A stretch of 64,000 nucleotides of DNA from Oscillospiraceae bacterium (GTDB lineage Bacteria > Bacillota > Clostridia > Oscillospirales > Oscillospiraceae). The DNA lies in contig JAJQEJ010000019.1 of NCBI GenBank assembly GCA_021201735.1, positions 1 through 64,000 of the forward strand. Direction: 5' to 3'. Both the position numbers and the translations under genes were made by a program. This document shows positions 1 to 9,029 of this stretch, one piece after another (position 1 is the stretch's first letter; every line of letters begins with the position of its first letter). The notes beneath the pieces were generated by a model, which made no database searches, was not told the origin of the DNA, and was given only the letters and a program-made list of their open reading frames with translations.

Positions 1-13
1 CCTATTATACCAC

Positions 14-41
14 AAAAACCTCGCCATTGGCGAGGTTTTTT
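14..41 (-). terminator. Rho-independent terminator downstream of fhs
   Basis: A 12-bp perfect stem (AAAAACCTCGCC / GGCGAGGTTTTT) with a 3-nt loop. Read on the minus strand it ends in a T run, as expected for the end of the fhs transcript. The symmetric A/T flanks mean it could also work in the other direction. Confidence 0.8.
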
Positions 42-51
42 GACAGGCTGA

Positions 52-92
52 AGCGGAGGCTGTTTCAACATAAAATTGAAACAGCCTCCGCT
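52..92. terminator. Second hairpin after fhs
   Basis: A perfect 17-bp inverted repeat (arms 52-68 and 76-92) lies between the fhs stop and the terminator at 14-41. It has no clear T tract on the minus strand, so it may protect the 3' end or act as part of a tandem terminator. On the plus strand it is followed by TTGATTATT. Confidence 0.5.
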
Positions 93-104
93 TGATTATT
101 ATGA

Positions 105-1781
105 TTAAAACAGGCCGCTGATTTTCCCGGTCTCGTCGATGTCGATCCGCTCGGCGCAGGGCACCTTTGGCAGCCCCGGCATGGTCATGATGTCCCCGGC
201 GAGCGCCACAATGAAGCCCGCGCCTGCGGAAACCTTGAGATTGCGCACAGTAACTTTAAACTCCTGCGGCGCGCCCAATAGCGCCGAGTTATCGGAAAAG
301 CTGTACTGCGTCTTCGCGACACAGACGGGGAGGCCGCCAAAGCCGAGCGCCTCCAACTGCGCCGCCTGCTTCTGCGCGGCGGGGGTCAGCTCGACACCAC
401 TGCCGTGATAAATCTTGGTCGCGATGGCATGGAGCTTTTCCGCAATGGAATCGTTCACGTCATAGGCGTAGTCAAACCGGGCGGGCGTCTCACACAGGCG
501 CACCACCTCTTCGGCGAGGGCTGTGCCGCCTTTCCCGCCCTTGCTCCAGACCTCGGAGAGGGCCACATTCACCCCCATCGCCCTGCACTTCTCTTCCACC
601 AGCCGCAGCTCCGCCGCGGTGTCGGTGTGGAATTGGTTGATGGCAACCACGGCGGGCAGGCCGAACACCTTTGTGATATTCTCCACATGCTGCAGGAGGT
701 TTGGAAGCCCCCGCTCCAGCGCCTCCAGATTCTCGTCGTTCAGCGCAGCCTTCGCAGCGCCGCCGTGGTGCTTGAGCGCGCGCACAGACGCGACGATGAC
801 AACCGCGGACGGCTGAAGCCCCGCCATGCGGCATTTGATATCGAGGAATTTCTCCGCGCCAAGATCCGCGCCGAAACCGGCCTCGGTGACGCAGTATTCG
901 CCGAGCTTTAGGGCCATGCGCGTGGCAAGCACGGAGTTGCAGCCGTGGGCGATATTGGCGAACGGGCCCCCGTGGATCATGGCGGGGGTACCCTCAAGCG
1001 TCTGCACCAAATTAGGCTTGAGCGCCTCCTTCAGGAGCGCCGCCATCGCCCCCTGCGCATTGAGCTCACCCACCGTGACAGGCTGCTCCTCTCTGGTGTA
1101 GCCGACGATGATACGCGCAAGGCGGTTTTTGAGATCTGTGATGCTCGTTGCAAGGCACAGCACCGCCATGACCTCGGACGCAACAGTAATATCAAACCCG
1201 TCCTCGCGGGGCATGCCATTGACCCGGCCGCCGATGCCGCAGACGATATTGCGCAGCTGCCGGTCGTTCATGTCGACACAGCGCTTCCATGTGATGCGGC
1301 GCACATCGATGTTCAGGCTGTTCCCCTGAAAGATGTGGTTGTCGATCATCGCCGCGAGCAGGTTGTTCGCGGCGCCGATGGCGTGGAAGTCACCGGTGAA
1401 GTGCAGGTTAATGTCCTCCATGGGTGCCACCTGCGCATAGCCGCCGCCCGCCGCGCCACCCTTCACGCCGAACACCGGCCCGAGGGACGGCTCGCGCAGC
1501 GCGACAATGGACTGCTTGCCGATTTTCCGCAGGCCGTCGGAAAGTCCGATGGTGGTGGTGGTCTTGCCCTCCCCTGCCGGGGTGGGGTTGATGGCGGTGA
1601 CCAGCACCAGCTTGCCGTTTGGTGTGCCGGCCAAGTCGTCGAGCAGGTTGTAGTCCACCTTGGCCTTGTAGTTGCCGTACTGCTCGAGCGCCTCTTCCGG
1701 CACACCGGCGGTCTTGGCAATTTCGCGGATATGCTTTAATGTGGTCTCCTGGGCAATTTCAATGTCTGATCTGTATGTCAT
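105..1781 (-). CDS. fhs: Formate--tetrahydrofolate ligase
   Basis: Makes 10-formyl-THF from formate, THF and ATP in the cytoplasm, feeding one-carbon metabolism and, where present, the methyl branch of the Wood-Ljungdahl pathway. The 558-residue product has the usual family length. It carries the P-loop variant [10 protein letters not shown] near residue 70 and the conserved [21 protein letters not shown] region, which binds nucleotide and formyl-phosphate. The start [10 protein letters not shown] follows GGGAGAAATTGAT, a better site than the upstream in-frame codon at 1796. The gene is monocistronic, with hairpins behind it and a sigma-A-like promoter in front. No other Wood-Ljungdahl gene is in view, so acetogenesis cannot be claimed. 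Confidence 0.97.
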   Translation of the reverse strand: MTYRSDIEIAQETTLKHIREIAKTAGVPEEALEQYGNYKAKVDYNLLDDLAGTPNGKLVLVTAINPTPAGEGKTTTTIGLSDGLRKIGKQSIVALREPSLGPVFGVKGGAAGGGYAQVAPMEDINLHFTGDFHAIGAANNLLAAMIDNHIFQGNSLNIDVRRITWKRCVDMNDRQLRNIVCGIGGRVNGMPREDGFDITVASEVMAVLCLATSITDLKNRLARIIVGYTREEQPVTVGELNAQGAMAALLKEALKPNLVQTLEGTPAMIHGGPFANIAHGCNSVLATRMALKLGEYCVTEAGFGADLGAEKFLDIKCRMAGLQPSAVVIVASVRALKHHGGAAKAALNDENLEALERGLPNLLQHVENITKVFGLPAVVAINQFHTDTAAELRLVEEKCRAMGVNVALSEVWSKGGKGGTALAEEVVRLCETPARFDYAYDVNDSIAEKLHAIATKIYHGSGVELTPAAQKQAAQLEALGFGGLPVCVAKTQYSFSDNSALLGAPQEFKVTVRNLKVSAGAGFIVALAGDIMTMPGLPKVPCAERIDIDETGKISGLF

Positions 1782-1812
1782 ATCAATTTCTCCCACTCAG
1801 TTGTTTGTATCC

Positions 1813-1841
1813 ATATTATCATGACAGCGGGGAAATGCCAA
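1813..1841 (-). promoter_or_regulatory. Candidate sigma-A promoter of fhs
   Basis: On the minus strand, TTGGCA (1836-1841) is separated by 17 nt from TAATAT (1813-1818). This is 5/6 and 4/6 to consensus and about 30 bases upstream of the fhs start. No THF riboswitch consensus was recognised between the promoter and the gene. Confidence 0.5.
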
Positions 1842-1868
1842 CACACAATTCCTACAATTTCATCTATG

Positions 1869-1900
1869 CTACTTGCCGAGGGGGTTCCCCCTCGGCAAGT
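1869..1900. repeat. Palindrome of the CTTGCCGAGGGGG family
   Basis: A near-perfect palindrome built on CTTGCCGAGGGGG / CCCCCTCGGCAAG between two minus-strand genes. There is no T tract. Related CTTGCCGAAGGGGG-TTCCCC strings recur near 11942, 19912, 24196, 30058, 36383 and 41087, and several of these open the longer dispersed repeats. Confidence 0.6.
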
Positions 1901-1926
1901 AGTACAGGTGCCCACATGAAAACGCG

Positions 1927-4452
1927 TTAAAAGCAGTGACATCCCGGCACACACTGGCACGGATTGCAGCAGAAGAGGCAAACCTCATTGCTGCTGATCC
2001 ACTGCGCGTACAGGGTCACATCTTCCGTGAGCACAATCACGTCACCGGGCTGATAGGTGGTCCCGCTGCCGTCCGGCGCGGTATTCCAGCCGCCGAAGAT
2101 ATGATTTTCAAAGTAAATGCCGGTTTCCTGCGGCGACAGAATGACATACTCCGAACCGAATACAAGCCCCACATCGGTGAAGCTCCCCTTGCCGCCGTTT
2201 GCGTTGTAGGTGACGGTCAGCAAAATTGGCATCCACTGCGCATAGAGGATGATATCCCCCGTGACTTCAATCACCTGACCCGGAAAATATGATATCCCGC
2301 TGCCGTCCGGCGCGGTGTTCCAGCCGCCGAAGGCGTAGCCGGGACGGCTGATCCCCGCCTCCGCCGCCGTGGGGATGGTAAAGAGCGTCCCGTACGGAAT
2401 GTCCGACACGATATCACTTCCCTCGCCCCCGTTTGCGTCGAAAGTGATGGTAAAGGTGCCGGTGCCCCACTGGGCGTAGAGCGTGAGGTCGCCGGTAATC
2501 ATGATCTGCTGACCGGGCACATAGGTCGTTCCGCTGCCGTCCGGTGCGGTGTTCCAGCCGCCGAACGAGAAGCCGGGACGGCTGATGCCCGCCTCCTCCG
2601 CGCTTAAAATGGTGTACGTCGAGCCATACGGGAGGTCACTGTCGATGTGCTCCCCCGTGCCGCCGTTTGCGTTATAGATGACGCTGAAGATGCCGCCGCC
2701 CCACTGGGCGTAGAGCACCAGATTTTCCGTGATGAGGATCTGCTCGCCGGGCGCATAGCTCGTGCCGCTGCCGTCGGGTTCGGTGTTCCAGCCGCCGAAC
2801 GTAAAGCCGGGGCGGCTGATGCCCGTCTCTTCCACCGATAGAATGGTATATAGATCGCCAAAGGCCAGGCCGCTCTGCGCAAAGCTGCCCGTGCCGCCGT
2901 TCGGCTCATAGAAGACCGTAAAGCTGATGATCTCCTGGGTAGATGAATTGATATCATAGTTATTGAGGGGGCTGCTGAGCACACTGGTGGAGGCAAAGCC
3001 GATTGTGGGGGGCGTCACCTCGGGGGGGCTCTGCACCCCGTCCGCCGTGTTATTGGCGAAAAATGTATTGTCACCTGTGAGCAGGTTCTCGTATGTGATA
3101 TCCTCCGTGAAAATTCCGCCGCCCATGCCAAGCGGCGCGGTGTTATCAACGATGTAGCTCGTGCCGAGCACAGAGAGCGTCCCGCCCTCTGTCAGATAGA
3201 TACCGCCGCCGTTCGTCACGGGGCCAAACGTCGTGTCCCCGATGTTTACCATGCCGCCGTTGCCGCTCAGTGTAATATTTTCAAGCATAGCGCTGCCGGT
3301 TGCTGTAATATAGATGCCGCCGCCGTTGCCATTGGTGGTATTCCCTGTGATATCACCGCCGGTCATGGTAAAGCTGCCGTTCAGGTAAACATATACGCCG
3401 CCGGCTATTGCCCCAGACGTGTTGCCTGAAATGGAGCCCGCACTCATGGTTGCCGTGGCGCTGTTACCGAGATAGAGTCCGCCGCCGTTCGTTGCGGCTG
3501 TGTTTGCCTGAATGAGTCCGCCATGCATGACGAAGGTGGCGGATACAAACAAATAAACCCCGCCGCCGCCTGACGTGACGGTAGTATTGTTCTGGATGGT
3601 TCCTGCTTCCATCGTAAATGTGGTGCCGGTAGCGACATACACACCGCCGCCAAAGCCCCCCGCGCTGTTGCCGGTAATATCGCCGCCCAGCACCATGAGT
3701 ATATTGGTCTGTCCCGTGGCGGGATTGGTGGTATAGACACCGCCGCCGTTGGTAACTGCCACGTTATTTAGGATGCTGCCGCTCATCATAGTAAAGGACG
3801 CGCTCCCGCCGACGTAAACACCCCCGCCATTCGTTGCGGCATGGTTTTCCTCCACGATGCACGAGGCCATGGTGGCGGTAGCGCTGGAAGAGAGGAAAAT
3901 GCCGCCGCCGCCGTTTACGGTTGCGTTGTTGCTTTGTATGAGGCCGCCGGTAATGGTGAGCAGCGCGCCTGTATTGACATAAATACCGCCGCCATAGGTT
4001 GAGCTGTTGTTGAACTGCACCGTCCCGCCGGTCATCTCCATGGTGCCGCTGACGAGCACGCCGCCGCCGGTCGTGGCAAGTCCATGCTGCAAAATCGCTC
4101 CGTCGTTCAGTATCAGCGTACCTGGCGCCTGCACATTGATACAGCCGCCGATGTCCATGCCGTCAAGTGTAATGTCCTGCAACGTCAGCGTGCCGCTTAC
4201 GCCAAACAGTCGCTGACCGGATATCGTCTGTGATAGGACAACTTGATGATCCGCACTGGAGAGGAGGGTTATGATATACCCTGCCGGAACGGTGACCAAG
4301 GTGGTAAAGGCGATGTCTCCTTCGATTTCAATGGTCTCCGCCACGCCTGCGCCCACCGCGTTAATCGCGGCCTGCAATTGGGCGCTGGTGCTGCCCGACG
4401 GCAGCACAATCCGTGCGATCCCCGGCGTGCCTTCTCTGCTAATTGCAGCCAT
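1927..4452 (-). CDS. Large parallel-beta-helix / InlB-repeat protein without signal peptide
   Basis: 841 residues, function unknown. Residues about 40-480 are a right-handed beta-helix type tract with repeated GGGIY/GGGVY motifs, like polymorphic outer-membrane or pectate-lyase-like repeats. Next come four Listeria-Bacteroides (InlB B / Flg_new) repeats ending in LYAQW. The C-terminal 20 residues are strikingly Cys-rich (CLFCCNPCQC, then CHCF). The start MAAISREG is set by AAAGGAGG 11 nt upstream; upstream in-frame codons run through a terminator and lack a site. There is no Sec signal, no LPXTG and no SLH, which is odd for an adhesin-type protein. A spore-coat or exosporium role is inference, supported by a SigK-like promoter candidate. 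Confidence 0.8.
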   Translation of the reverse strand: MAAISREGTPGIARIVLPSGSTSAQLQAAINAVGAGVAETIEIEGDIAFTTLVTVPAGYIITLLSSADHQVVLSQTISGQRLFGVSGTLTLQDITLDGMDIGGCINVQAPGTLILNDGAILQHGLATTGGGVLVSGTMEMTGGTVQFNNSSTYGGGIYVNTGALLTITGGLIQSNNATVNGGGGIFLSSSATATMASCIVEENHAATNGGGVYVGGSASFTMMSGSILNNVAVTNGGGVYTTNPATGQTNILMVLGGDITGNSAGGFGGGVYVATGTTFTMEAGTIQNNTTVTSGGGGVYLFVSATFVMHGGLIQANTAATNGGGLYLGNSATATMSAGSISGNTSGAIAGGVYVYLNGSFTMTGGDITGNTTNGNGGGIYITATGSAMLENITLSGNGGMVNIGDTTFGPVTNGGGIYLTEGGTLSVLGTSYIVDNTAPLGMGGGIFTEDITYENLLTGDNTFFANNTADGVQSPPEVTPPTIGFASTSVLSSPLNNYDINSSTQEIISFTVFYEPNGGTGSFAQSGLAFGDLYTILSVEETGISRPGFTFGGWNTEPDGSGTSYAPGEQILITENLVLYAQWGGGIFSVIYNANGGTGEHIDSDLPYGSTYTILSAEEAGISRPGFSFGGWNTAPDGSGTTYVPGQQIMITGDLTLYAQWGTGTFTITFDANGGEGSDIVSDIPYGTLFTIPTAAEAGISRPGYAFGGWNTAPDGSGISYFPGQVIEVTGDIILYAQWMPILLTVTYNANGGKGSFTDVGLVFGSEYVILSPQETGIYFENHIFGGWNTAPDGSGTTYQPGDVIVLTEDVTLYAQWISSNEVCLFCCNPCQCVPGCHCF

Positions 4453-4497
4453 ACTGATAGCCGCCTCCTTTTTAGAATTTGCGCAAGGATGCTGCTT

Positions 4498-4526
4498 CAA
4501 TTTATGTCGGCGGCGGTGCTCCCGTG
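4498..4526 (-). promoter_or_regulatory. Candidate SigK-type promoter of the beta-helix protein gene
   Basis: On the minus strand, CACG (4523-4526), a 16-nt gap, then CATAAATTG (4498-4506). The SigK consensus is an AC-containing -35, N16, CATAnnnTA. One consensus base (the last A) is missed. It lies about 46 bases upstream of the start codon, just after the phoR terminator. Confidence 0.35.
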
Positions 4527-4527
4527 C

Positions 4528-4573
4528 GAAAAAAAGCCGGAACCGCGGCATTTTCCTTCTGCCGCGGTCCCGG
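4528..4573 (-). terminator. Terminator of the pst-phoU-phoBR locus
   Basis: A GC-rich stem (arms 4537-4550 and 4560-4573, built on CCGCGGCA / TGCCGCGG) followed on the minus strand by CTTTTTTTCG. It follows the phoR stop. Confidence 0.8.
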
Positions 4574-4584
4574 TAAATCATTTT

Positions 4585-5985
4585 TTATAGCAGTTCATGC
4601 TTTGGCAGTGTTATGGTGAAGCACGTACCCAGCGCGGCGTTGCTTTCCAGCGCAATGGTCCCACCGTGGCTGTCCACCACATGCTTAACGATGGCGAGCC
4701 CAAGGCCGGAGCCGCCCGCTTGCTTGCTCCTGCCGGAATCCACGCGGTAAAACCGCTCGAACACGCGGCGCTGGTGCTCCGGCGCAATGGGCTCGCCGTC
4801 GTTTCTGACCATAAACACCACATTGTCGCCCTCCTCCCGGAGCTCTACGTCAACCTGCCCTTCCGGGCGGTTATACTTCACGGCGTTTACGAGCAGGTTG
4901 CTGACCAGATCACGCAGGTTTTTTCGGTTCCCCACAAGTACGACGGGCGCAAGTGCCCGGTGCATCGTCAGCCCGCTCTGCTCCGCTATGGGCGCGACCT
5001 CATCACAGCACTCCTCGACAAGGGCGGTGAAATCCACCGCTTCCTCCGTCCCGGTCGGTTCCCCGCTCTCCATGCGGCTGATGAGGATAATGTCGCTCAC
5101 GAGCTCCGACATGCGCTCGGTCTCCATGCCGATGCGCCGCACAAGCTCGCTGCGCTGGCTCTCCTCCAGGTCAATGCCGGAGCAGAGCAGCTCGGCGCTC
5201 CCCTTGATGGAGGTGATGGGCGTTTTCAACTCATGGCTGGCGTTGGAGAAGAAATCCCGCCGCATCTTAACCGCGTTGCGCCGCTCGGTGGCGTCGGTCA
5301 TTGTGATGATCATCCCGCCTGCGCTGTCGTACCGCCCGCTCACCGCTGCAAACTCTGTCTCGATCACCTTACCGCTCACGAGGAGGTCGACCGAGGTTTT
5401 CTCCCCCGCCCGCTCCACGACCCGGTCCATGGCGTCAAGCAGCTGCATATTTCGTGTGCAGTAGATCAGATGGCGTCCGGTCACGCCCTTGTCACAGCCG
5501 AGATATGCGCACGCGCTCTGGTTGATCATGAGGACTTTTTGGCTGCCGTCCAGAAGGATGAATCCCTCTTTGACGCTGTCGAGAATGAGGCCGGTCTTGT
5601 CCTGTTCATCCTCCACGCGCGCGATATGCTCACCGATATCGGCGCTCATTGTATTGATCTTTCCCGCAAGCTCCTGCAATTCCTCGTACTGATACTCCTC
5701 CGGCTTGAGTGTGACCCTGCCGTCCTCCGCCTGCTCCAGACTGCGATTGAACGCCTGCAGGGGACTGGTCACGCCGCGCATCCACACGCCGGTCAGCAGC
5801 ACCGCAACCACAAGGGCAACCGCGGCGGCAAAAATCACCCCCGGCAGGGCTGCGCGCAGACCGGCCGGTATGCTGCCGTATGCCCGCGCCATGTGTGCCC
5901 CGTACATCACAGCGCAGAGCGCGGCACAGATCGCGAGCGCAAGCACCAGCAGCACGACTACCCTGCCAAAAATCGCCCGTCTCAA
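4585..5985 (-). CDS. phoR: PhoR-type sensor histidine kinase
   Basis: Membrane kinase of the phosphate-starvation two-component system; it phosphorylates the adjacent PhoB-type regulator. The 466 residues show TM segments at about 7-28 and 50-70, a short linker, a PAS-like sensor (about 120-215), and HisKA with the phospho-acceptor His near 251 (SNASHELKTPITS). The HATPase domain has its N box (LLVNAVKYN) and GSGLGLAIV. The very short extracytoplasmic loop (about 20 residues) fits PhoR proteins that sense Pst/PhoU status rather than a periplasmic ligand. The start overlaps the phoB stop by 4 bases (ATGA), implying translational coupling. Confidence 0.93.
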   Translation of the reverse strand: MRRAIFGRVVVLLVLALAICAALCAVMYGAHMARAYGSIPAGLRAALPGVIFAAAVALVVAVLLTGVWMRGVTSPLQAFNRSLEQAEDGRVTLKPEEYQYEELQELAGKINTMSADIGEHIARVEDEQDKTGLILDSVKEGFILLDGSQKVLMINQSACAYLGCDKGVTGRHLIYCTRNMQLLDAMDRVVERAGEKTSVDLLVSGKVIETEFAAVSGRYDSAGGMIITMTDATERRNAVKMRRDFFSNASHELKTPITSIKGSAELLCSGIDLEESQRSELVRRIGMETERMSELVSDIILISRMESGEPTGTEEAVDFTALVEECCDEVAPIAEQSGLTMHRALAPVVLVGNRKNLRDLVSNLLVNAVKYNRPEGQVDVELREEGDNVVFMVRNDGEPIAPEHQRRVFERFYRVDSGRSKQAGGSGLGLAIVKHVVDSHGGTIALESNAALGTCFTITLPKHELL

Positions 5986-6680
5986 TACGCGCCCCCGCCG
6001 TCAAAACGGTAGCCGACCCCGCGTACCGTCTTGATATAGCGGCTTTGCTCCGCGCTGTCACCCAGCTTCTGGCGCAGGGTGCCAATGTGGATATCAAGCG
6101 TCCGCGTCTCCCCGCAAAATTCGCTCCCCCAGACCTGACGGAGCAGCTCCGTGCGGGAGATCACCCGGTCGCGGTTTTCCATCAGAATCTTGAGCAGCTC
6201 ATATTCCTTCGGCGTGAGGGAAACCGGCACGCCGTCCAAAAACACCTCATGCCTGCCGGAATGCAGACACAGGCCGCCGCTTTCGAGCGCCTCCTGCGCG
6301 GAGGTGTTCTCTGTGCGGCGCAACTGCGCGCGCACCCGCGCGCACAGCTCCAGCACACTGAATGGTTTCGTCACATAATCGTCCGCACCGGCATCGAGAC
6401 CGATAATCTTATCCACCTCGGTACTCTTCGCCGTGAGCAGAATGACGGGCAACTGCGCGGTGCGCGGGTCCTGCCGTAGCCGCGCGACGGCTTCAAACCC
6501 GTCCATCCCGTCCATCATGACGTCGAAAATGACAAGTCCGGGCGGCTCACGCCGGATCTCCTCCAACGCGGAGACGGCGTCCGGAAAGCCCACGGGGGTG
6601 TATCCGTGGCTTTTGAGGGCAACTTCCAGCAGGCGGCGGATGCTCTCGTCATCTTCCGCAATGACTATTTTCCGGCCCAT
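5982..6680 (-). CDS. phoB: PhoB-type response regulator (OmpR family)
   Basis: DNA-binding regulator of the phosphate regulon. 232 residues: a receiver domain with acidic pocket EDD (9-11), phospho-acceptor Asp53 in VIFDVMMDGMDG and the switch Lys in DYVTKPFS, then an OmpR winged helix with the typical ending IKTVRGVGYRF. The ATG at 6680 is preferred over the in-frame GTG six bases upstream because AAAGGGAG sits 8 nt before the ATG but only 2 nt before the GTG. It lies between phoU and phoR on the same strand. The neighbours identify the signal as phosphate. Confidence 0.93.
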   Translation of the reverse strand: MGRKIVIAEDDESIRRLLEVALKSHGYTPVGFPDAVSALEEIRREPPGLVIFDVMMDGMDGFEAVARLRQDPRTAQLPVILLTAKSTEVDKIIGLDAGADDYVTKPFSVLELCARVRAQLRRTENTSAQEALESGGLCLHSGRHEVFLDGVPVSLTPKEYELLKILMENRDRVISRTELLRQVWGSEFCGETRTLDIHIGTLRQKLGDSAEQSRYIKTVRGVGYRFDGGGAY

Positions 6681-6704
6681 ACCCACGCTCCCTTTCCCGT
6701 AACG

Positions 6705-7367
6705 TCAGAGTATCTTCTCATTTTTGTGGATGCCGGTCAGGTAAAACTCCACCCACTCGCAGATGTTCTCCGCGTGGTCGCCGACGCGCTCCAGATATTT
6801 GATGACCATCAGGTAGTCGATTGCCTCCTCCATCTGTCCCGGCTCGTTCCCCATGCGTGTGGCGAGCATCTCGCGTATTTTGACAAAATATCCGTCCACC
6901 ACGTCGTCCACCAGGCAGGTTTCCGCCGCGAGCTCCAGATCCTCGTTTACATATGCCTTGATCGCGTTGGACGCCATGCCACAGGCCGCCTTCGCCATAT
7001 CCATGATATTTTTCTCCAGTTCCGGCGGCGCGGCGCGCTCGATGTGCAGGCTGATCTCCGAGATGTCGGCGGCGTGGTCGCCGATGCGTTCAATGTCGGT
7101 GATCATCTTGATGGCGGTGCTGATGACCCGCAGGTCCCGCGCGACCGGCTGCTGCCGGAGCAGCAGGTGCAGACACTGCTGCTCAATGCTCCGCTCCTCC
7201 TCATCAATCAGATTGTCGCCCTTAATCACTTCATGCGCCAGCTCCCTGTCGCGGGTGAACAGCGCCTGCATCGCCCTGTCAATCGCGTCGGTCACCTGCG
7301 CGCCCATGCGGACGAGCGATTCCGAGAGTTCCTCCAGCTCCATGTCAAAATTCTTTCTGTTGTTCAT
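6705..7367 (-). CDS. phoU: Phosphate-specific transport system accessory protein PhoU
   Basis: A cytoplasmic two-repeat helical bundle that links PstB activity to PhoR signalling and represses the Pho regulon when phosphate is plentiful. 220 residues, normal length, with the paired conserved E/D-rich helices (repeat 1 around DRELAHEVIKGDNLID, repeat 2 around VDDVVDGYFVKI) and the ERIGDHAADI / ERVGDHAENI metal-binding motifs, one per half. It has a strong AGGGAGG site. Placed between pstB and phoB. Confidence 0.96.
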   Translation of the reverse strand: MNNRKNFDMELEELSESLVRMGAQVTDAIDRAMQALFTRDRELAHEVIKGDNLIDEEERSIEQQCLHLLLRQQPVARDLRVISTAIKMITDIERIGDHAADISEISLHIERAAPPELEKNIMDMAKAACGMASNAIKAYVNEDLELAAETCLVDDVVDGYFVKIREMLATRMGNEPGQMEEAIDYLMVIKYLERVGDHAENICEWVEFYLTGIHKNEKIL

Positions 7368-7400
7368 TCATATCCTCCCTTCGCATCGTTACATTCTGTA

Positions 7401-8153
7401 CTAACCAAATCGTCCGGTGATATAGTCCTCCGTCCGCTTATCCTTCGGCATGGAGAACACATCGCCTGTCTCCCCCATCTCCACGAGCTCTCCCACCAGA
7501 AAAAAGGCCGTTTTGTCGGAAATGCGGGCCGCCTGCTGCATGTTGTGCGTCACGATCACGACGGTATAATCGTGCTTGAGCTCACTCATCAACTCCTCAA
7601 TTTTCATTGTGCTCGCCGGGTCGAGCGCGGAGGTCGGCTCATCCATCAATAGCACGTCGGGCGAGACGCTCAGCGCCCGCGCAATGCAGAGCCGCTGCTG
7701 CTGTCCGCCGGAGAGCCCGAGCGCGCTTTTTTTGAGCCGGTCCTTTACCTCTTCCCACAGCGCCGCCCCGCGCAGCGCGCGCTCCACAATCTCATTGAGC
7801 TCGTTCTTCTTGTGGCTGCCGTGCAGCCTCGGCCCATACGCGATATTGTCATAAATGCTCATCGGGAACGGGTTTGGCTTCTGGAACACCATCCCCACGT
7901 TTTTTCGTAGCAACGTCACGTCCACGTCGCTTGCAAAGATATTGTGGTCGTGGTACTTGACCTCGCCGTTGACCTTTACGCCATGCACCGTATCATTCAT
8001 ACGGTTGAGTGTCTTTAAAAATGTGCTCTTTCCGCAGCCGGATGGACCGATGAGCGCTGTGATCTCCCGCTCGGAGATGTTCATGTCGATCCCCTTGAGG
8101 GCCTGGAACGTGCCGTAATACAGTTGCAAATCCTTTGCCGTGATAATATCCAT
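7401..8153 (-). CDS. pstB: Phosphate ABC transporter ATP-binding protein
   Basis: ATPase subunit of the high-affinity phosphate importer. 250 residues with Walker [11 protein letters not shown]-loop region [15 protein letters not shown] (a PstB signature), ABC signature LSGGQQQR, Walker [13 protein letters not shown] and switch His in IVTHNMQQA. The ATG at 8153 follows GGTGA at 6 nt; a GTG at 8162 directly abuts the pstA stop and is the alternative start. Either way it is tightly coupled to pstA. Confidence 0.97.
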   Translation of the reverse strand: MDIITAKDLQLYYGTFQALKGIDMNISEREITALIGPSGCGKSTFLKTLNRMNDTVHGVKVNGEVKYHDHNIFASDVDVTLLRKNVGMVFQKPNPFPMSIYDNIAYGPRLHGSHKKNELNEIVERALRGAALWEEVKDRLKKSALGLSGGQQQRLCIARALSVSPDVLLMDEPTSALDPASTMKIEELMSELKHDYTVVIVTHNMQQAARISDKTAFFLVGELVEMGETGDVFSMPKDKRTEDYITGRFG

Positions 8154-8162
8154 GCGACTCAC

Positions 8163-9029
8163 CTATGTCCTTTTCAGCCTTCTTCTTGCAAACTTCGCCG
8201 CAAAGTTTATGAGCAATACTATTATAACAAGAATTGCGGCAATTGCAAAGCCCACATCAAATTTCCCCTGCTCATACACATACACGTAGAGCGCTACGCT
8301 CAGGCTCCCGCCGCTGGTACCGAGCGCCTGCACGTAATTCGTCACGAGCGCGTAGCCTGTACCGGCTGTAAAAATCAGTGCGGCGCTCTCCCCCACCACA
8401 CGCCCGACGGCGAGGATGGCGCCGCCGATAATTCCGTCCAGACTGCTCGGCAGGATGATGGTGCGGATCATATGCCACTTGGTCGCGCCCAGCCCCAGCG
8501 CCCCCTCGCGGTACGCCAGCGGCACCGTGCGCAGCGCCTCCTGCGTGGTGCGCACCACAATGGGCAGCACCATGATCACAAGGGTGAGGGAACCGGCCAG
8601 AATGCTGTTGCCCAAACCAAGCTTCTGCCGAAAGAGCAGATACCCGAACAGGCCATATATGATGGATGGGATTCCTGTCAGCGTCTCCGTTGCAAACTCA
8701 ATAATCCGGACAAACGCCCTGTTTTGAGCGTATTCATTTAGGTAGACCGCCGCCCCGATGCCGAGCGGCAGGGCGATAATCAGGGTGGTAAAAATGATAT
8801 AGAGCGTGTTAATGATATTCGGTAAAATTCCGATGGTCTCGTTGAGTACACTGCGGGCGGTGGTCAGAAACTCCCAGGAAATGTGCCCGAGTCCCCTGTA
8901 GAAGATATAGGCGATGACAAAGACAATCAGCGCCACCGTGACGCCCGCGCAGAGATAGGTAAGCCCCCGCATGACGCCGCTGTAGGCCCGGCGCTTGCCG
9001 GACAGCCCTTTCGTAATATCCTGTTTCAT
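8163..9029 (-). CDS. pstA: Phosphate ABC transporter permease PstA
   Basis: One of two membrane subunits of the Pst importer. 288 residues with about six hydrophobic segments and the BPD_transp_1 EAA loop (EALRTVPLAYREGALGLGATKWHMI), which contacts PstB. The start overlaps the pstC stop by 4 bases. The C-terminus ends in a basic tail (KFARRRLKRT). The gene order pstS-C-A-B-phoU is the standard one. Confidence 0.96.
   Translation of the reverse strand: MKQDITKGLSGKRRAYSGVMRGLTYLCAGVTVALIVFVIAYIFYRGLGHISWEFLTTARSVLNETIGILPNIINTLYIIFTTLIIALPLGIGAAVYLNEYAQNRAFVRIIEFATETLTGIPSIIYGLFGYLLFRQKLGLGNSILAGSLTLVIMVLPIVVRTTQEALRTVPLAYREGALGLGATKWHMIRTIILPSSLDGIIGGAILAVGRVVGESAALIFTAGTGYALVTNYVQALGTSGGSLSVALYVYVYEQGKFDVGFAIAAILVIIVLLINFAAKFARRRLKRT

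Noticed and set aside
945-1739. Long plus-strand frames opposite fhs, recD2, uvrB, uvrA and phoR
   Set aside because: They mirror GC-rich genes with strong family matches, lack ribosome sites and have His/Arg/Gly-rich shadow composition.
1782-1926. THF riboswitch before fhs
   Set aside because: I looked for the conserved THF aptamer segments and saw only a promoter and a palindrome.
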